Source: Methanolinea sp. (GTDB taxonomy: Archaea > Halobacteriota > Methanomicrobia > Methanomicrobiales > Methanospirillaceae). Taken from it: 64,000 nt of DNA. Position 1 is the first letter of the stretch, and each line of letters begins with the position of its first letter. Below the pieces are notes generated by a model. The model ran no database searches. It had not been told where the DNA came from and was given only the letters and a program-made list of their open reading frames with translations. Location: NCBI GenBank assembly GCA_030055515.1, contig JASFYI010000001.1:620001-684000 (forward strand), written 5' to 3'. This document shows, in pieces, positions 26,644-35,308 of the stretch. The position numbers and the translations under genes were made by a program.

Positions 26644-27993
26644 TCACATCGCACCTGTGCAGAGCGGCGAAAGCTTCGTGACGAGTCTCTCCACCTGTCG
26701 CGGTGCGGTACCCACGTAGTGCGCGGGATCGAGCAGCCTCTCCAGTTCGTCCCGTGAAATGACCGCCGTGACCTCGCCCTTTCCCTGGAGCACCGAGAGG
26801 AGCGGGACGTCGTTCTGGAGGGCCTCCATGCTCGCCCTCCGGAGGAGCTCGTGGGCCTCCTGCCTGTCCATCCCCCTCTCCGCGAGCGCGATCATCACTG
26901 ATTCTGCCATGTTTATCCCGTGGAGGATGGACAGGTTCCTCGCGATCCTCTCTGGCCGGATGACCAGCCCCTCGAGGACACCCGTCATCACCGAAAGGAT
27001 GTGGTCGGAAAGGATGCTCGCCTCGGGGAATATGACGCGCTCGCACGAGGAGTTCGTGAGATCGCGCTCGTCCCAGAGGGTATTGTTCTCGAGAGCAGCG
27101 CCGACCGAAGAACGGACGATCCTCGCGAGGCCGCACACCTGCTCGCTCTTGATTGGGTTCCGCTTGTGGGGCATGGTGCTCGATCCCACCTGGCGGTCGC
27201 CGAACGGCTCCTCCACCTCTCCTATCTCGGTCCTCTGGAGCGTCCGGACCTCGATTCCAATCTTGTCGAGGGTGGTCGCCACGTTCGCGAGGAACATGAA
27301 GTACTCCGCGTACCGGTCCCTCGAGATGACCTGGTTTGCGACGTCCACGGGCGCAAGACCGAGCAGTTCCATCATCGTGGCCTGGACCTCCATCCCCTTT
27401 TCCCCGATCGCGGCCTGCGTCCCCACGGCCCCGGTCAGCTTCCCGACCGCGATGCGGGGCGTCATCTGGGAGAGCCTCTCGATGTGCCGGCCGACCTCGC
27501 TTGCCCATATGGAGAACCGCAGGCCGTATGTCGTCGGGACCCCAATCTGGCCGTGCGTCCTCGCCGCGCAGACGAGGTCCCGGGTCTCCGTTGCCCTCCG
27601 GAGCAGGACGCAGAGGAGTCTCCGGAGCTTCCGGTCGAGTACCACGGTTGCCTCCTTGAGCTGGAGCCCCGTCGCGGTGTCGAGGATATCGTTCGATGTC
27701 GCCCCGAAGTGGACGTAACCGCCCCCTTCCCCGCACTGCTCGGCGATCGCCTTCACGATTGCCATCATGTCGTGGCCGATTTCCCGCTCGATCTCCTTGG
27801 CGCGGGCGAGCGTCGCCTTCCCTGCCCCTGCTTCGATCGCGTCCGCTGCCCACTGCGGGATGAGACCGTGCCGGGCGAGTGCACGTGCGAGCGCGACTTC
27901 CGCCCTGACGATGCAGGAAAACCGGAAATCCTCGCTCCATATCCGCCGCATCTCCTCTGTCCCGTACCTGTACTCGATGGGGTGAATGGCCAT
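26644..27993 (-). CDS. purB: Adenylosuccinate lyase
   Basis: Acts twice in purine synthesis: SAICAR to AICAR plus fumarate, and adenylosuccinate to AMP plus fumarate. The 449-residue protein shows THGQIGVPTTYG (H148), the fumarase-superfamily signature GSSTMPHKRNP (270-280) and the family N-terminus MAIHPIEYRYGTEEM. Monocistronic, and divergent from the helicase gene across a 58-base gap. Confidence 0.96.
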   Translation of the reverse strand: MAIHPIEYRYGTEEMRRIWSEDFRFSCIVRAEVALARALARHGLIPQWAADAIEAGAGKATLARAKEIEREIGHDMMAIVKAIAEQCGEGGGYVHFGATSNDILDTATGLQLKEATVVLDRKLRRLLCVLLRRATETRDLVCAARTHGQIGVPTTYGLRFSIWASEVGRHIERLSQMTPRIAVGKLTGAVGTQAAIGEKGMEVQATMMELLGLAPVDVANQVISRDRYAEYFMFLANVATTLDKIGIEVRTLQRTEIGEVEEPFGDRQVGSSTMPHKRNPIKSEQVCGLARIVRSSVGAALENNTLWDERDLTNSSCERVIFPEASILSDHILSVMTGVLEGLVIRPERIARNLSILHGINMAESVMIALAERGMDRQEAHELLRRASMEALQNDVPLLSVLQGKGEVTAVISRDELERLLDPAHYVGTAPRQVERLVTKLSPLCTGAM

Positions 27994-28051
27994 GGCAAGA
28001 GGTTGGTCCTGCCCGATAATAAAAAGGAGTCAGGGGTGAAACCTTCCACGG

Positions 28052-30055
28052 ATGACGGGGCTCATGGATTTTTTCCCCTACGAGAGCTTTCGCCCGCACC
28101 AGCGGAGGATGCTCGAGTTCTCCATGGCGTGCGCGAGGGAGGGGGGAATCGCCCTTATCGATGCCCCGACGGGGAGCGGGAAGTCGAGCATCCTCTCTGC
28201 CCTCCTCGCGGGCGCGGACGGGAGGCGTGTCCTCGTTGCCGTGAGGACCGTGAGCCAGCTCTCCACCTTCATCAGGGAAGCGGCACTGATACGGAAGAAG
28301 AAGCCCGGTATCCGCGTTGCCTACCTGATCGGGAAGCGAGGGATGTGTCCCCTCGGGGGAGAGGGCGACGTGTACCGCCGGTGCGAGGGCCTCAAGAATT
28401 TTTCGTCGACGCTCATGCGCGAGCGGGCCGAGAGGGGGTCGCTCGTGCCCTCGCGGGACCCCTTCATCAGGCAGCAATTGCGCCGCATGGATCCCGAGAG
28501 GCCAACCCTCTGTCCCCACTTCATCGCGAGCAGGGTTTTTAGCCGGTCGGAGGGCGGGCTCCGCGTGTCGCCGTCCGCCGAACTCCGCACTGCGGCAGAC
28601 CGCGTGGCGAGGGAGACGGTCTGGCCCAAGGATCTCCGCGATGTGGCCGATCCCGTCTGCCCCTACGAGATGATGGTCCTCGCCGCGCAGAAGGCGGACG
28701 TCATCCTCCTCAACTACCAGCACGTCTTCGACGAGGAGATCGCGAAGAACCTCTTTGGGGCGCTCGAACTCGATGCGTCCGATACAGTGCTCCTCATCGA
28801 CGAGGCGCATAACTGCGGCGATGCGGTCGCGGCGGCGCAGAGCGTCGAAATCGACGGGGAGACACTCGTGCAGGCCATGCAGGAGATGGCAGGAGCGTCC
28901 CGGCGGAAGGGGACTGCTACTGCCCTCTCCCACGTTATCACGAGGATCTCCGAGTTCATGGAAGGGTTGAAGAACTCGCCGGGAGCCGAGGACTGGTTCG
29001 ACCCCCGTATCTTCGAGAGGATGGTGGTGAAGGGATCGCTCTACACGGAGACGACCGCGATCGTGGACGACCTCGTGGAGATCGCGAGGAGGATAGGGGA
29101 GAGAAACATGCAGGACGGCGAATTCCGCGAGAGTGCCACCGAGAAGCTCGCGCGATTCCTCTTCTCCCTCTCGGTCTCCGCGACCGATCCCTCCTTCCTC
29201 ACGCTCTTCCAGAACGAAGAGGGGAAGGTTACCCTCGAGGTGAGGTGCATCGACCCCGGCGTGAGACTGAGGGAGATCGCCTGCGCCCACCACGCGTGCA
29301 TCCTGATCTCGGGTACCCTCTCGCCCGTCGAGAGCTATGCCCGCCTCTACTTCGGCGATCTCCCCGCGAGAACCCTCTCCCTGCCCAACGCGTTTCCCCG
29401 GGAAAACAGGCTCGTCCTCTGCGCGTGCGACATCACGACCGCGTACTCGATGCGGCAGAACGAATCGAACCTCCGGCTCATAGAGAATTACGTGAGGGAA
29501 TTCTCGCGCCTGCCCGGGAACCTCGCGGTGTATTTCCCTTCTTACATATTCCTCGAGCACTTCGCGGGGCGCCTCGGCCAGGACCTGGGGGGAAAGAGCG
29601 TGTTCGTGGAGCCACGGGACGCGCGCAGCGCGGAAGAGGCGCTCCGCTCCTTCCTCGCGCTCCCCTCGACGGGGAGATCAGGCCTCCTCCTCGCGGTGTG
29701 CGGCGGGAAGTGGAGCGAGGGCCTCGACTACCGGGGTGAACTGCTCAGGGCCGCCATGGTGGTAGGCCTCCCCCTCGCACCTTTCACGCGCGTGAGGAAG
29801 ATGATCATCGATTACTACAGGCGGAAGTTCGGTGACGAAGGGGAATTCCTCTGCTACACCCTCCCCGCGGTGAACAGGGCCCAGCAGGCACTCGGGAGGG
29901 TCATCCGGTCTCCCGAGGACCGCGGGGTGCTCATCCTCGGGGAGAGAAGGTTCCTCGAGGAGAGGGTCAACCGTGGGCTCTCGGAGTGGATGAGGGAAGA
30001 ACTCCGCCCGTGCCGGTTCCCGGAATTCCAGCACATTCTGAGGTCATGGAGATGA
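28052..30055 (+). CDS. XPD/Rad3-family DNA helicase
   Basis: 5'-3' SF2 helicase with an iron-sulfur domain, 667 residues. Walker A APTGSGKS (38-45); four Cys placed to bind a [4Fe-4S] cluster (C99, C111, C154, C203); Walker B DEAH (250-253); helicase domain 2 with SGTLSP and the motif VI segment QALGRVIRSPEDRG. Archaeal XPD takes part in DNA repair. An ATG at 28064 is an alternative start. The stop overlaps the MGMT gene by four bases, placing two repair functions in one operon. Confidence 0.9.
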   Translation: MTGLMDFFPYESFRPHQRRMLEFSMACAREGGIALIDAPTGSGKSSILSALLAGADGRRVLVAVRTVSQLSTFIREAALIRKKKPGIRVAYLIGKRGMCPLGGEGDVYRRCEGLKNFSSTLMRERAERGSLVPSRDPFIRQQLRRMDPERPTLCPHFIASRVFSRSEGGLRVSPSAELRTAADRVARETVWPKDLRDVADPVCPYEMMVLAAQKADVILLNYQHVFDEEIAKNLFGALELDASDTVLLIDEAHNCGDAVAAAQSVEIDGETLVQAMQEMAGASRRKGTATALSHVITRISEFMEGLKNSPGAEDWFDPRIFERMVVKGSLYTETTAIVDDLVEIARRIGERNMQDGEFRESATEKLARFLFSLSVSATDPSFLTLFQNEEGKVTLEVRCIDPGVRLREIACAHHACILISGTLSPVESYARLYFGDLPARTLSLPNAFPRENRLVLCACDITTAYSMRQNESNLRLIENYVREFSRLPGNLAVYFPSYIFLEHFAGRLGQDLGGKSVFVEPRDARSAEEALRSFLALPSTGRSGLLLAVCGGKWSEGLDYRGELLRAAMVVGLPLAPFTRVRKMIIDYYRRKFGDEGEFLCYTLPAVNRAQQALGRVIRSPEDRGVLILGERRFLEERVNRGLSEWMREELRPCRFPEFQHILRSWR

Positions 30056-30495
30056 TGGAAGGATCGTGCCCGCTCGGTCTCTGGCACGTCCACGTCCACT
30101 GGACGGGCACCCTCGTCTCGAGGGTGAGGTTCTCGCGCCTGCCCCTCGCGGGGCCCGTGCCCCTAGAGGTCAGGCGGTACTGCATGGGATACAGGGAGGA
30201 CTTCGAGGGCCTCTCGAGCATCGCTCTCTCGCCGGACTATCCCTTCTCCGCAATCTACCGGGAAGTCCGCAAGATTCCCTACGGCGAGACGAGGACATAC
30301 GCGGAGGTGGGATCGCTTGTCGGCGTTTCGCCCCGCGTCGTGGGCCTCGCGATGAAGAGGAACCCTACCCCCATTGTCGTTCCATGCCACAGGGTCGTCT
30401 CGAAGGATGGCCTAGGGGGTTTTTCCCCCGATCCCGACCTGAAGAGGCTGCTCCTCGAGATGGAGGAGAGGGGGAGGAGGGCTTTTCCGAGATGA
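30052..30495 (+). CDS. ogt: Methylated-DNA-protein cysteine methyltransferase
   Basis: Removes O6-alkyl groups from guanine by suicide transfer to cysteine. The ATG at 30052 lies seven bases after GAGGT and overlaps the helicase stop, giving 147 residues. The DNA-binding helix-turn-helix PYGETRTYAEVGSLVG is at 77-92 and the active site IVVPCHRVV has C112. N-terminal roof domain is reduced. Translationally coupled to the helicase upstream and to a small ORF downstream. Confidence 0.9.
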   Translation: MMEGSCPLGLWHVHVHWTGTLVSRVRFSRLPLAGPVPLEVRRYCMGYREDFEGLSSIALSPDYPFSAIYREVRKIPYGETRTYAEVGSLVGVSPRVVGLAMKRNPTPIVVPCHRVVSKDGLGGFSPDPDLKRLLLEMEERGRRAFPR

Positions 30496-30599
30496 GGGAT
30501 AATGAGATTCGGATGCATCGCGCAGGATTGCCTCTCGCGTACCCGTTCCCCGAGGATGCCCGGGACGTGATGGGAAAGGCACCGCGGAGGCGTGCATGA
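30492..30599 (+). CDS. Candidate small protein (35 residues) between MGMT and mobA
   Basis: ATGA overlaps on both sides: its ATG (30492) overlaps the MGMT stop and its TGA (30597-30599) overlaps the mobA ATG. Such double coupling is the spacing seen between genuine operon members here. The peptide is basic at both ends and has a central AGLPLAYPFPEDA segment; no membrane helix, no known family. Alternatively the frame merely carries ribosomes from MGMT to mobA. Confidence 0.4.
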   Translation: MRDNEIRMHRAGLPLAYPFPEDARDVMGKAPRRRA

Positions 30600-31192
30600 C
30601 AGGGCGGTCGGCGGTGATCCTCGCCGGTGGCGAGGCGAGGCGGGCAGCGGGACGGGAGAAATACTTCTTTTCGGTCGACGGGCACACTTTCATCGAGAGG
30701 CTGGTGGAGAGGCTGGGGGAGGTCACGGACGAGATAATCATCGTCGCGAAGGACGCCTCCCAGTGCAGGCGTTTCTCCGGGCTCGGAGGTGTGCGGTGCG
30801 TGGAGGACATCAGGAAGGGGAGAGGGCCCGTGGGAGGGATACATGCCGGTGCACTCGCTGCATCCGGCGACCTCCTCTTCGTGTGCGCGTGCGACATGCC
30901 GTGCATCTCGCCGGGTGTCGTCAGGCACCTCTTCTCGCTCATCGGAGAGGGGGACGCGGTCATCCCGCGGTGGAACGAGGAGATGCTCGAACCGCTCCAC
31001 GCGGTGTACAGGAGGTCTGCGCTCGTCTCGTGCCTCGAGAGGGAAGACCCCCCGTCCCTCCGGGCACTCGCGCAGTCCCTCCGCGCGGTGTTCGTGGATG
31101 CCCGCAGCCTCGAGGGAATGGACCCCGGCCTGCGGACGTTCACGAACGTGAATACCCCCGAAGATCTCCGGAACCTCTCACGGCGGGCATGA
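30596..31192 (+). CDS. mobA: Molybdenum cofactor guanylyltransferase
   Basis: Adds GMP to molybdopterin, or its tungsten form, for formate dehydrogenase and formylmethanofuran dehydrogenase class enzymes. The 198-residue nucleotidyltransferase begins SAVILAGGEARRAAGREK (5-22), has the RGPVGGIHAGALA segment and metal-binding ACDMPC, and ends with VNTPEDL, a typical MobA tail. Last gene of the helicase operon; its 3' end overlaps the convergent lipoprotein gene by 15 bases. Confidence 0.9.
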   Translation: MTGRSAVILAGGEARRAAGREKYFFSVDGHTFIERLVERLGEVTDEIIIVAKDASQCRRFSGLGGVRCVEDIRKGRGPVGGIHAGALAASGDLLFVCACDMPCISPGVVRHLFSLIGEGDAVIPRWNEEMLEPLHAVYRRSALVSCLEREDPPSLRALAQSLRAVFVDARSLEGMDPGLRTFTNVNTPEDLRNLSRRA

Positions 31193-31873
31193 GAGCGTCG
31201 CGACCGGCGTTGCGGCCTCTTCCGGCCCGGCAGGGACCTTCATCTGGACCGTCACGTTGAGGTCGTTTCCAAGGAACTCGACGATGTATTCCCCGTACGA
31301 GCGGACGGTCATGACCTTGTACGTATCGATGCTGTAGGTTTTCGCAAACCCGTCCCTCGCCACCACCTCTCCCGTTGCCTTGTCTCGGACCCTCACCTCG
31401 AGGTACGCCTGGGGACTGATGACCGTCTTCTGGGTGTACACGTCGTCCCTCGTCGTGAACCTGCTCTCGTACCATATGTTGCGGGTGACCATCCGGGGGC
31501 TGATGCACATCTCGATGGAGAGCGGGGGGTTCTCCACCGTCACGGAGTACGCCGTCGCCGTGTTCTGGAACGCGATCTCGTTCCGGTAGATGACCCTGGA
31601 GGGGACCTGCTCGGCAGGGGGTTCCGGGATCCTGCTCAGTGAAACCTGGGTCGTCACCGGGCTTGGCGTAATGAGGGGGGTCGCAGGGGTGACGAACCGG
31701 GTATCGATTACTCTCGTCTCCGTCGGGGTTGAAGTCGGGAGGGGAGGGGTTGTCGAGTCCCCGGCGTGGGGCTTACTAACCCCGTTCTCCCGCGGGGGAG
31801 TGATGCACCCGGGAAAAAAAGTACCGAGTAAAAGGATGACGATCAGGAGACTTGCAGTCCCTGCGTTTCTCAT
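31178..31873 (-). CDS. Predicted lipoprotein, unknown function
   Basis: A 231-residue exported protein. Signal peptide (LLIVILLLGTFFPGC) with lipobox Cys at about residue 23, then a Thr/Pro-rich spacer (35-75) typical of glycosylated archaeal surface stalks, then a beta-rich domain (90-215) with FQNTATAYSVTVENPPLSIE and SYGEYIVEFLGNDLNVTV. No family recognised. The 5' region is AT-rich and probably holds its promoter. Confidence 0.75.
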   Translation of the reverse strand: MRNAGTASLLIVILLLGTFFPGCITPPRENGVSKPHAGDSTTPPLPTSTPTETRVIDTRFVTPATPLITPSPVTTQVSLSRIPEPPAEQVPSRVIYRNEIAFQNTATAYSVTVENPPLSIEMCISPRMVTRNIWYESRFTTRDDVYTQKTVISPQAYLEVRVRDKATGEVVARDGFAKTYSIDTYKVMTVRSYGEYIVEFLGNDLNVTVQMKVPAGPEEAATPVATLSCPP

Positions 31874-32050
31874 CTGGAAGAGGGATTGATGCTGCCATTA
31901 TTTATCTATTTACTATCTGATTTACGCGGACCACCCGTCCAAGCGCACCGATTGTCACGGGGGAGACGTGGTTGCATTGCCCACGGACGGGATGCATATC
32001 CTTATATGCACCATTCCTCCCACTACTGTAGGAGTGCCGGTTCCCGAATC

Positions 32051-32455
32051 ATGGAAAAGAAGGAGTCATTCTGGAAAAAGGTCGATCGCTCCCTGAACCT
32101 CGCGGACGGGTACGTCCTGAAGGCAGACATGCTCGCCCACGACCAGAGATACGAGGAGGCGGTAGAGTACTATGATAAGGCCCTCGAGATCGTTCCCCAC
32201 AATGCCGACGTCTGGGCATTCAAGGGAATCACCCTCCAGGGAGGGCTCGGCAGGGACGGAGAGGCGAGAAAGTGCTGGGAGAAGGCAAAAGCACTCGACC
32301 GTACCCTCGCGATGGCCGTGGACATGACGAAGGAAGAGACCGGGAAAGGCGTGGAGCTCGAGGCGATCCCGTGGTCCGACCTCGGGGAGAGCTGCCGCGA
32401 GAAATTGAAGAGGATGATGCTGAAACAGGTAGAGGCAGAAAAAACGCGGGAGTAA
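32051..32455 (+). CDS. TPR-repeat protein
   Basis: A 134-residue soluble protein. A tetratricopeptide repeat is clear at about 35-68 (YEEAVEYYDKALEIVPHNADVWAFKGITL) with a second, degenerate repeat after it (GEARKCWEKAKALDRTLAMA). Likely a scaffold for protein contacts; partner unknown. A TATA-like CCTTATATGC (31999-32008) precedes the ATG at 32051. Longer in-frame starts upstream lie before this promoter and are not used. Confidence 0.75.
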   Translation: MEKKESFWKKVDRSLNLADGYVLKADMLAHDQRYEEAVEYYDKALEIVPHNADVWAFKGITLQGGLGRDGEARKCWEKAKALDRTLAMAVDMTKEETGKGVELEAIPWSDLGESCREKLKRMMLKQVEAEKTRE

Positions 32456-32464
32456 GAGTCCGCC

Positions 32465-32653
32465 CTATTTTTCCGGGGTTTCTGCAATCTCGATCTCGAC
32501 GAGGACCGGCGCGATCGTCCCCGTGTCCACGCACCTCTTGGCAAGGCGCGTGAGGCGCCTGACATACATGATGTGGGCCACCTGGAATCCCACGAGGAGA
32601 CCAAAACAGAGTGTGACGATGCTGATGACGATGTAGGCCGTGACGTCCACCAT
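32465..32653 (-). CDS. Small single-pass membrane protein, paralog A
   Basis: A 62-residue protein with one membrane helix (about 6-29, AYIVISIVTLCFGLLVGFQVAHIM), a basic juxtamembrane YVRRLTRLAKR and a short acidic tail (VEIEIAETPEK). It is clearly related to the 59-residue protein encoded 19 bases upstream: shared Y-hyd-VI-hyd-hyd...G-hyd-hyd-hyd-G helix, RR-hyd..hyd-AK and a T/S-I-hyd-P-hyd segment. AGGAG abuts the ATG; a GTG at 32650 is an alternative start. Confidence 0.65.
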   Translation of the reverse strand: MVDVTAYIVISIVTLCFGLLVGFQVAHIMYVRRLTRLAKRCVDTGTIAPVLVEIEIAETPEK

Positions 32654-32672
32654 CTCCTGCCACCCCGGCTTT

Positions 32673-32852
32673 TCAGGATTCCCTCTCCATCTCGGATATC
32701 AGGGGCACGATGGAATCTGCCCGCTCGCACTCCTTCGCGATTGCGAGAAACCGACGGGAATAATACGTACTCATCACGAGGTGTCCCGCGACGAGACCGA
32801 TGATGAACATCAGAATCCCGATGACAAGGTAGATGACCAGTTCGTCCATCAT
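32673..32852 (-). CDS. Small single-pass membrane protein, paralog B
   Basis: A 59-residue protein (two tandem ATGs at 32852 and 32849). Membrane helix at about 5-27 (LVIYLVIGILMFIIGLVAGH), then YYSRRFLAIAKECER and a short tail. A TATA-like GTTTATCAT on the minus strand (about 32880-32888) predicts a nearly leaderless message. Forms a two-gene operon with paralog A. Function unknown. Confidence 0.6.
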   Translation of the reverse strand: MMDELVIYLVIGILMFIIGLVAGHLVMSTYYSRRFLAIAKECERADSIVPLISEMERES

Positions 32853-32941
32853 CTCTCAGCACACTTACCGATCGGTGATATGATAAACCTAACCTCCCAC
32901 CGGGGAGAACGTGTCACTGTATCCCCGAGGGCTCTCCCATT

Positions 32942-33556
32942 CTACCGTTCGCCGTTCTTTTCGCCAAAGAATGTAGATGCGGGGAGCCTGAGCGTCGCGT
33001 GGAATGACTTTCCGGGATATACCTCCCGGAAGAGTTCAAGCCTGCAGCTCTCCAAACCGAACCTTGCCCCCCGATCGTGTGCCTCCTCGCATGCCTTGTA
33101 GAAGGAGAGGAGAGCTCCGCACGGATCTTCGCTGGACAGCACGGGGACAAGGAGAGAGATAAGCTTCTCCCCTTCCCCCTGAGGGAGGGAGAGGGGTTTC
33201 CCATCGATGTGGAGGACGGATTCCTCCACGCGATACGAACCGCCCAATTCGAACGAGAATTGGAGTGAAATGTCCGTCCGGTGGAGACCCCGGAGGCTCG
33301 TGGTGACGAAGTTTGCGAGGAAGTCGTGGAACGCGGAGAGATTCTCTTCCCTTTCTTTTTTCAGGAACGAGAGGGCATCGTCCCTCGTCTTTTCCGGGAG
33401 CGACGCGTCGCGGGAGAGTGCCGATATCACCGCGTCCCTCTCCCTGATGTGCGCCACCATCCGGCGGAGGTGCACAAGGTTCTGCCAGAAACGCACCTCG
33501 TGAACGTTCGGGTGGATTGTCACGTCCCCTGACCCGCGGGCCTCGTCCCCATCCAT
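32942..33556 (-). CDS. Hypothetical protein
   Basis: A 204-residue soluble protein without signal or membrane segments. The N-terminal third is helical and charged (VHEVRFWQNLVHLRRMVAHIRERDAVI... KTRDDALSFLKKEREENLSAFHDFL); the C-terminal part is more mixed (LQFSFELGGSYRVEESVLHIDG). No family recognised. It starts one base after the stop of the 82-residue membrane protein, so the two are an operon. Confidence 0.65.
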   Translation of the reverse strand: MDGDEARGSGDVTIHPNVHEVRFWQNLVHLRRMVAHIRERDAVISALSRDASLPEKTRDDALSFLKKEREENLSAFHDFLANFVTTSLRGLHRTDISLQFSFELGGSYRVEESVLHIDGKPLSLPQGEGEKLISLLVPVLSSEDPCGALLSFYKACEEAHDRGARFGLESCRLELFREVYPGKSFHATLRLPASTFFGEKNGER

Positions 33557-33557
33557 C

Positions 33558-33806
33558 CTACTCTTTCTTTCCCTTGTTGTTCTTGTCCTTGTTCGATATC
33601 TGCTGCATCAATTCCTTCCTCTTGAGGTGTTCCCTCACCTCGTTGAAGATGAGGATGAAATTGAAACCCACCACGACGATGATGAGGGTCGAGCTCATCC
33701 AGAAAAGGGGCGTGATTCCCTGGACGATGAATGTCGTCGCGAGGAGTAAAGCGACAAAACAGATGAGGTAGAAGAAAATCCAGGGGCGGATGGTCATGAT
33801 GTCCAT
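33558..33806 (-). CDS. Small two-helix membrane protein
   Basis: 82 residues with two membrane helices (about 9-29 WIFFYLICFVALLLATTFIV and 34-55 FWMSSTLIIVVVGFNFILIF) followed by a Lys-rich cytoplasmic tail (VREHLKRKELMQQISNKDKNNKGKKE). First gene of a two-gene operon. A TATA-like CCTATATTGG (minus strand, about 33832-33841) fits a short leader. Function unknown. Confidence 0.65.
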   Translation of the reverse strand: MDIMTIRPWIFFYLICFVALLLATTFIVQGITPLFWMSSTLIIVVVGFNFILIFNEVREHLKRKELMQQISNKDKNNKGKKE

Positions 33807-34065
33807 AGCTTGACTCTCATGTATCGTTCTCCTCCAATATAGGTTTAGGGTTCCCGCTCCACCCGCCGCAGGACCCTATTTTCGAAAATTTTAGGAGAAT
33901 TTACCAGAATGCCTATTCTTCACTGGAGAATGGTTCCATTGTTCCAGCTCGTGACCGGAAAACCACACGAACGTGGTCCAGCGTATCCGCACGGGAGGAG
34001 ATCTCGCAGTCTTGCAGCGCACCGTTCCGTTTTTATGTTACCTTGGAGCATACTCTGATTGTACC

Positions 34066-35235
34066 ATGTCCGGCTCCTCCCGCCTCCTCGCTACCGCACA
34101 CCATACGCTCCATGAGAGGAGGGACACCGTCAAACTCTTCATCATCGCCACGTTTGCAGTCACCTCCCTTGTCTTCACCCTCTTCCTCGTCGTCTCCCGC
34201 GACCAGGCTTTTGCGACGTCGCTCTACCCCCTCATCCCCCACCTCTACCTCATCCCCATCATCCTCCTCGCGCTCTGGTACCCGCGCCGCGGCCTCCAGA
34301 TCACGATCCTCCTCATCGCCGCGATACTACTCCTCACAACGGTACTCTTCCTCGAGGGGATCGTGCAGAACCCCTTCATCTCCCTCTTGAATGCCGGGAT
34401 GGACATCGCGATCTTCGTTGCACTCGCGCTGTACGCGAAGGACAGGACACTCGTCGAATCTTTCCTGCGGGGATTCTTCGAGCATTCCGGTCTTGGAGAG
34501 ACATTCGAGGAGGCGATGGAGCACCCTTCCATCCGGGCGAAGATCAAGTTCGAGGGTGCGTTCGAGGATGTCGTCCGCGCCCTCCATAGCCCCGACGAGG
34601 AGGTGCGGGAGGAGGCGGCAAGGGCCCTCGGAGACCTCGGGGACAGCCGGGCTGTCGAGCCCCTGATCGGCCTCCTCTCCGACGAGAACCGGTACGTGCG
34701 CCGCGAGGCCGCAAAGTCACTCGGCAAGATCGGCGACGAGCGGGCGATCGTCCCGCTCATCAATGCACTCAAGGACGAGGACCGGTACGGGAGGGAGGGG
34801 GCGGCCGAGGGCCTCGGGGACATGGGGGAGAAGGCACTCCCCCACCTCCTCTCTGCCATGGAGGATCCCGACTGGCACGTGAGGATGGGGGCCGCAGTCG
34901 CCCTCAGGCTCATCGGGGACAAGAGGGCCCTCCCCGCCCTCACCCGTGCGATGCAGGACGAGAACCGGTTTGTCCGGCGCGAGGCCATCAAGTCCCTCGG
35001 CCGGATCGGGGACCACAGCGTCATCGACACGCTCATCGCCGCGCTGAAGGACCCTGACAGGAGCGTCCGCCTCCGTGCGGTGAGTGCCCTCTCGAAGTGC
35101 AACGATCCCCGCGTGGTCGAGCCCCTCATCGAGGCGCTCAACGACGAGGATTCGGGGGTTCGGCTGCGTGTCATCCGGGCACTCGAGGAGATCGACGACC
35201 CGAGGGCGATACAGGCGCTCAACAACACCATATAA
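34066..35235 (+). CDS. Membrane protein with cytoplasmic HEAT-repeat domain
   Basis: A 389-residue protein. Residues 20-120 hold about four hydrophobic segments (TVKLFIIATFAVTSLVFTLF; LYLIPIILLALWY; ITILLIAAILLLTTVLF; AGMDIAIFVALALYA). From about 160 to the end there are seven HEAT/PBS-lyase-type repeats of 30-31 residues (pattern D-x-VR-xx-A-xx-AL-xx-hyd-GD-x-RA-hyd-x-PL). These form a curved protein-binding solenoid. It lies 150 bases upstream of the archaellin genes on the same strand but has its own promoter (TTTTTATG, 34030-34037). A link with motility is only positional. Confidence 0.8.
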   Translation: MSGSSRLLATAHHTLHERRDTVKLFIIATFAVTSLVFTLFLVVSRDQAFATSLYPLIPHLYLIPIILLALWYPRRGLQITILLIAAILLLTTVLFLEGIVQNPFISLLNAGMDIAIFVALALYAKDRTLVESFLRGFFEHSGLGETFEEAMEHPSIRAKIKFEGAFEDVVRALHSPDEEVREEAARALGDLGDSRAVEPLIGLLSDENRYVRREAAKSLGKIGDERAIVPLINALKDEDRYGREGAAEGLGDMGEKALPHLLSAMEDPDWHVRMGAAVALRLIGDKRALPALTRAMQDENRFVRREAIKSLGRIGDHSVIDTLIAALKDPDRSVRLRAVSALSKCNDPRVVEPLIEALNDEDSGVRLRVIRALEEIDDPRAIQALNNTI

Positions 35236-35308
35236 AATTTTTGATTTGACCCCCGGCCCGTGGTGCCACGGAACATGCTTTTCGGTCCGATACGGGTAGG
35301 ACGATGCA

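Noticed and set aside
25952-29560. A 1202-codon open frame on the minus strand
   Set aside because: It is antisense to the FKBP and helicase genes and overlaps purB in another frame. GC-rich third positions keep such mirror frames open; the real genes have recognised families.
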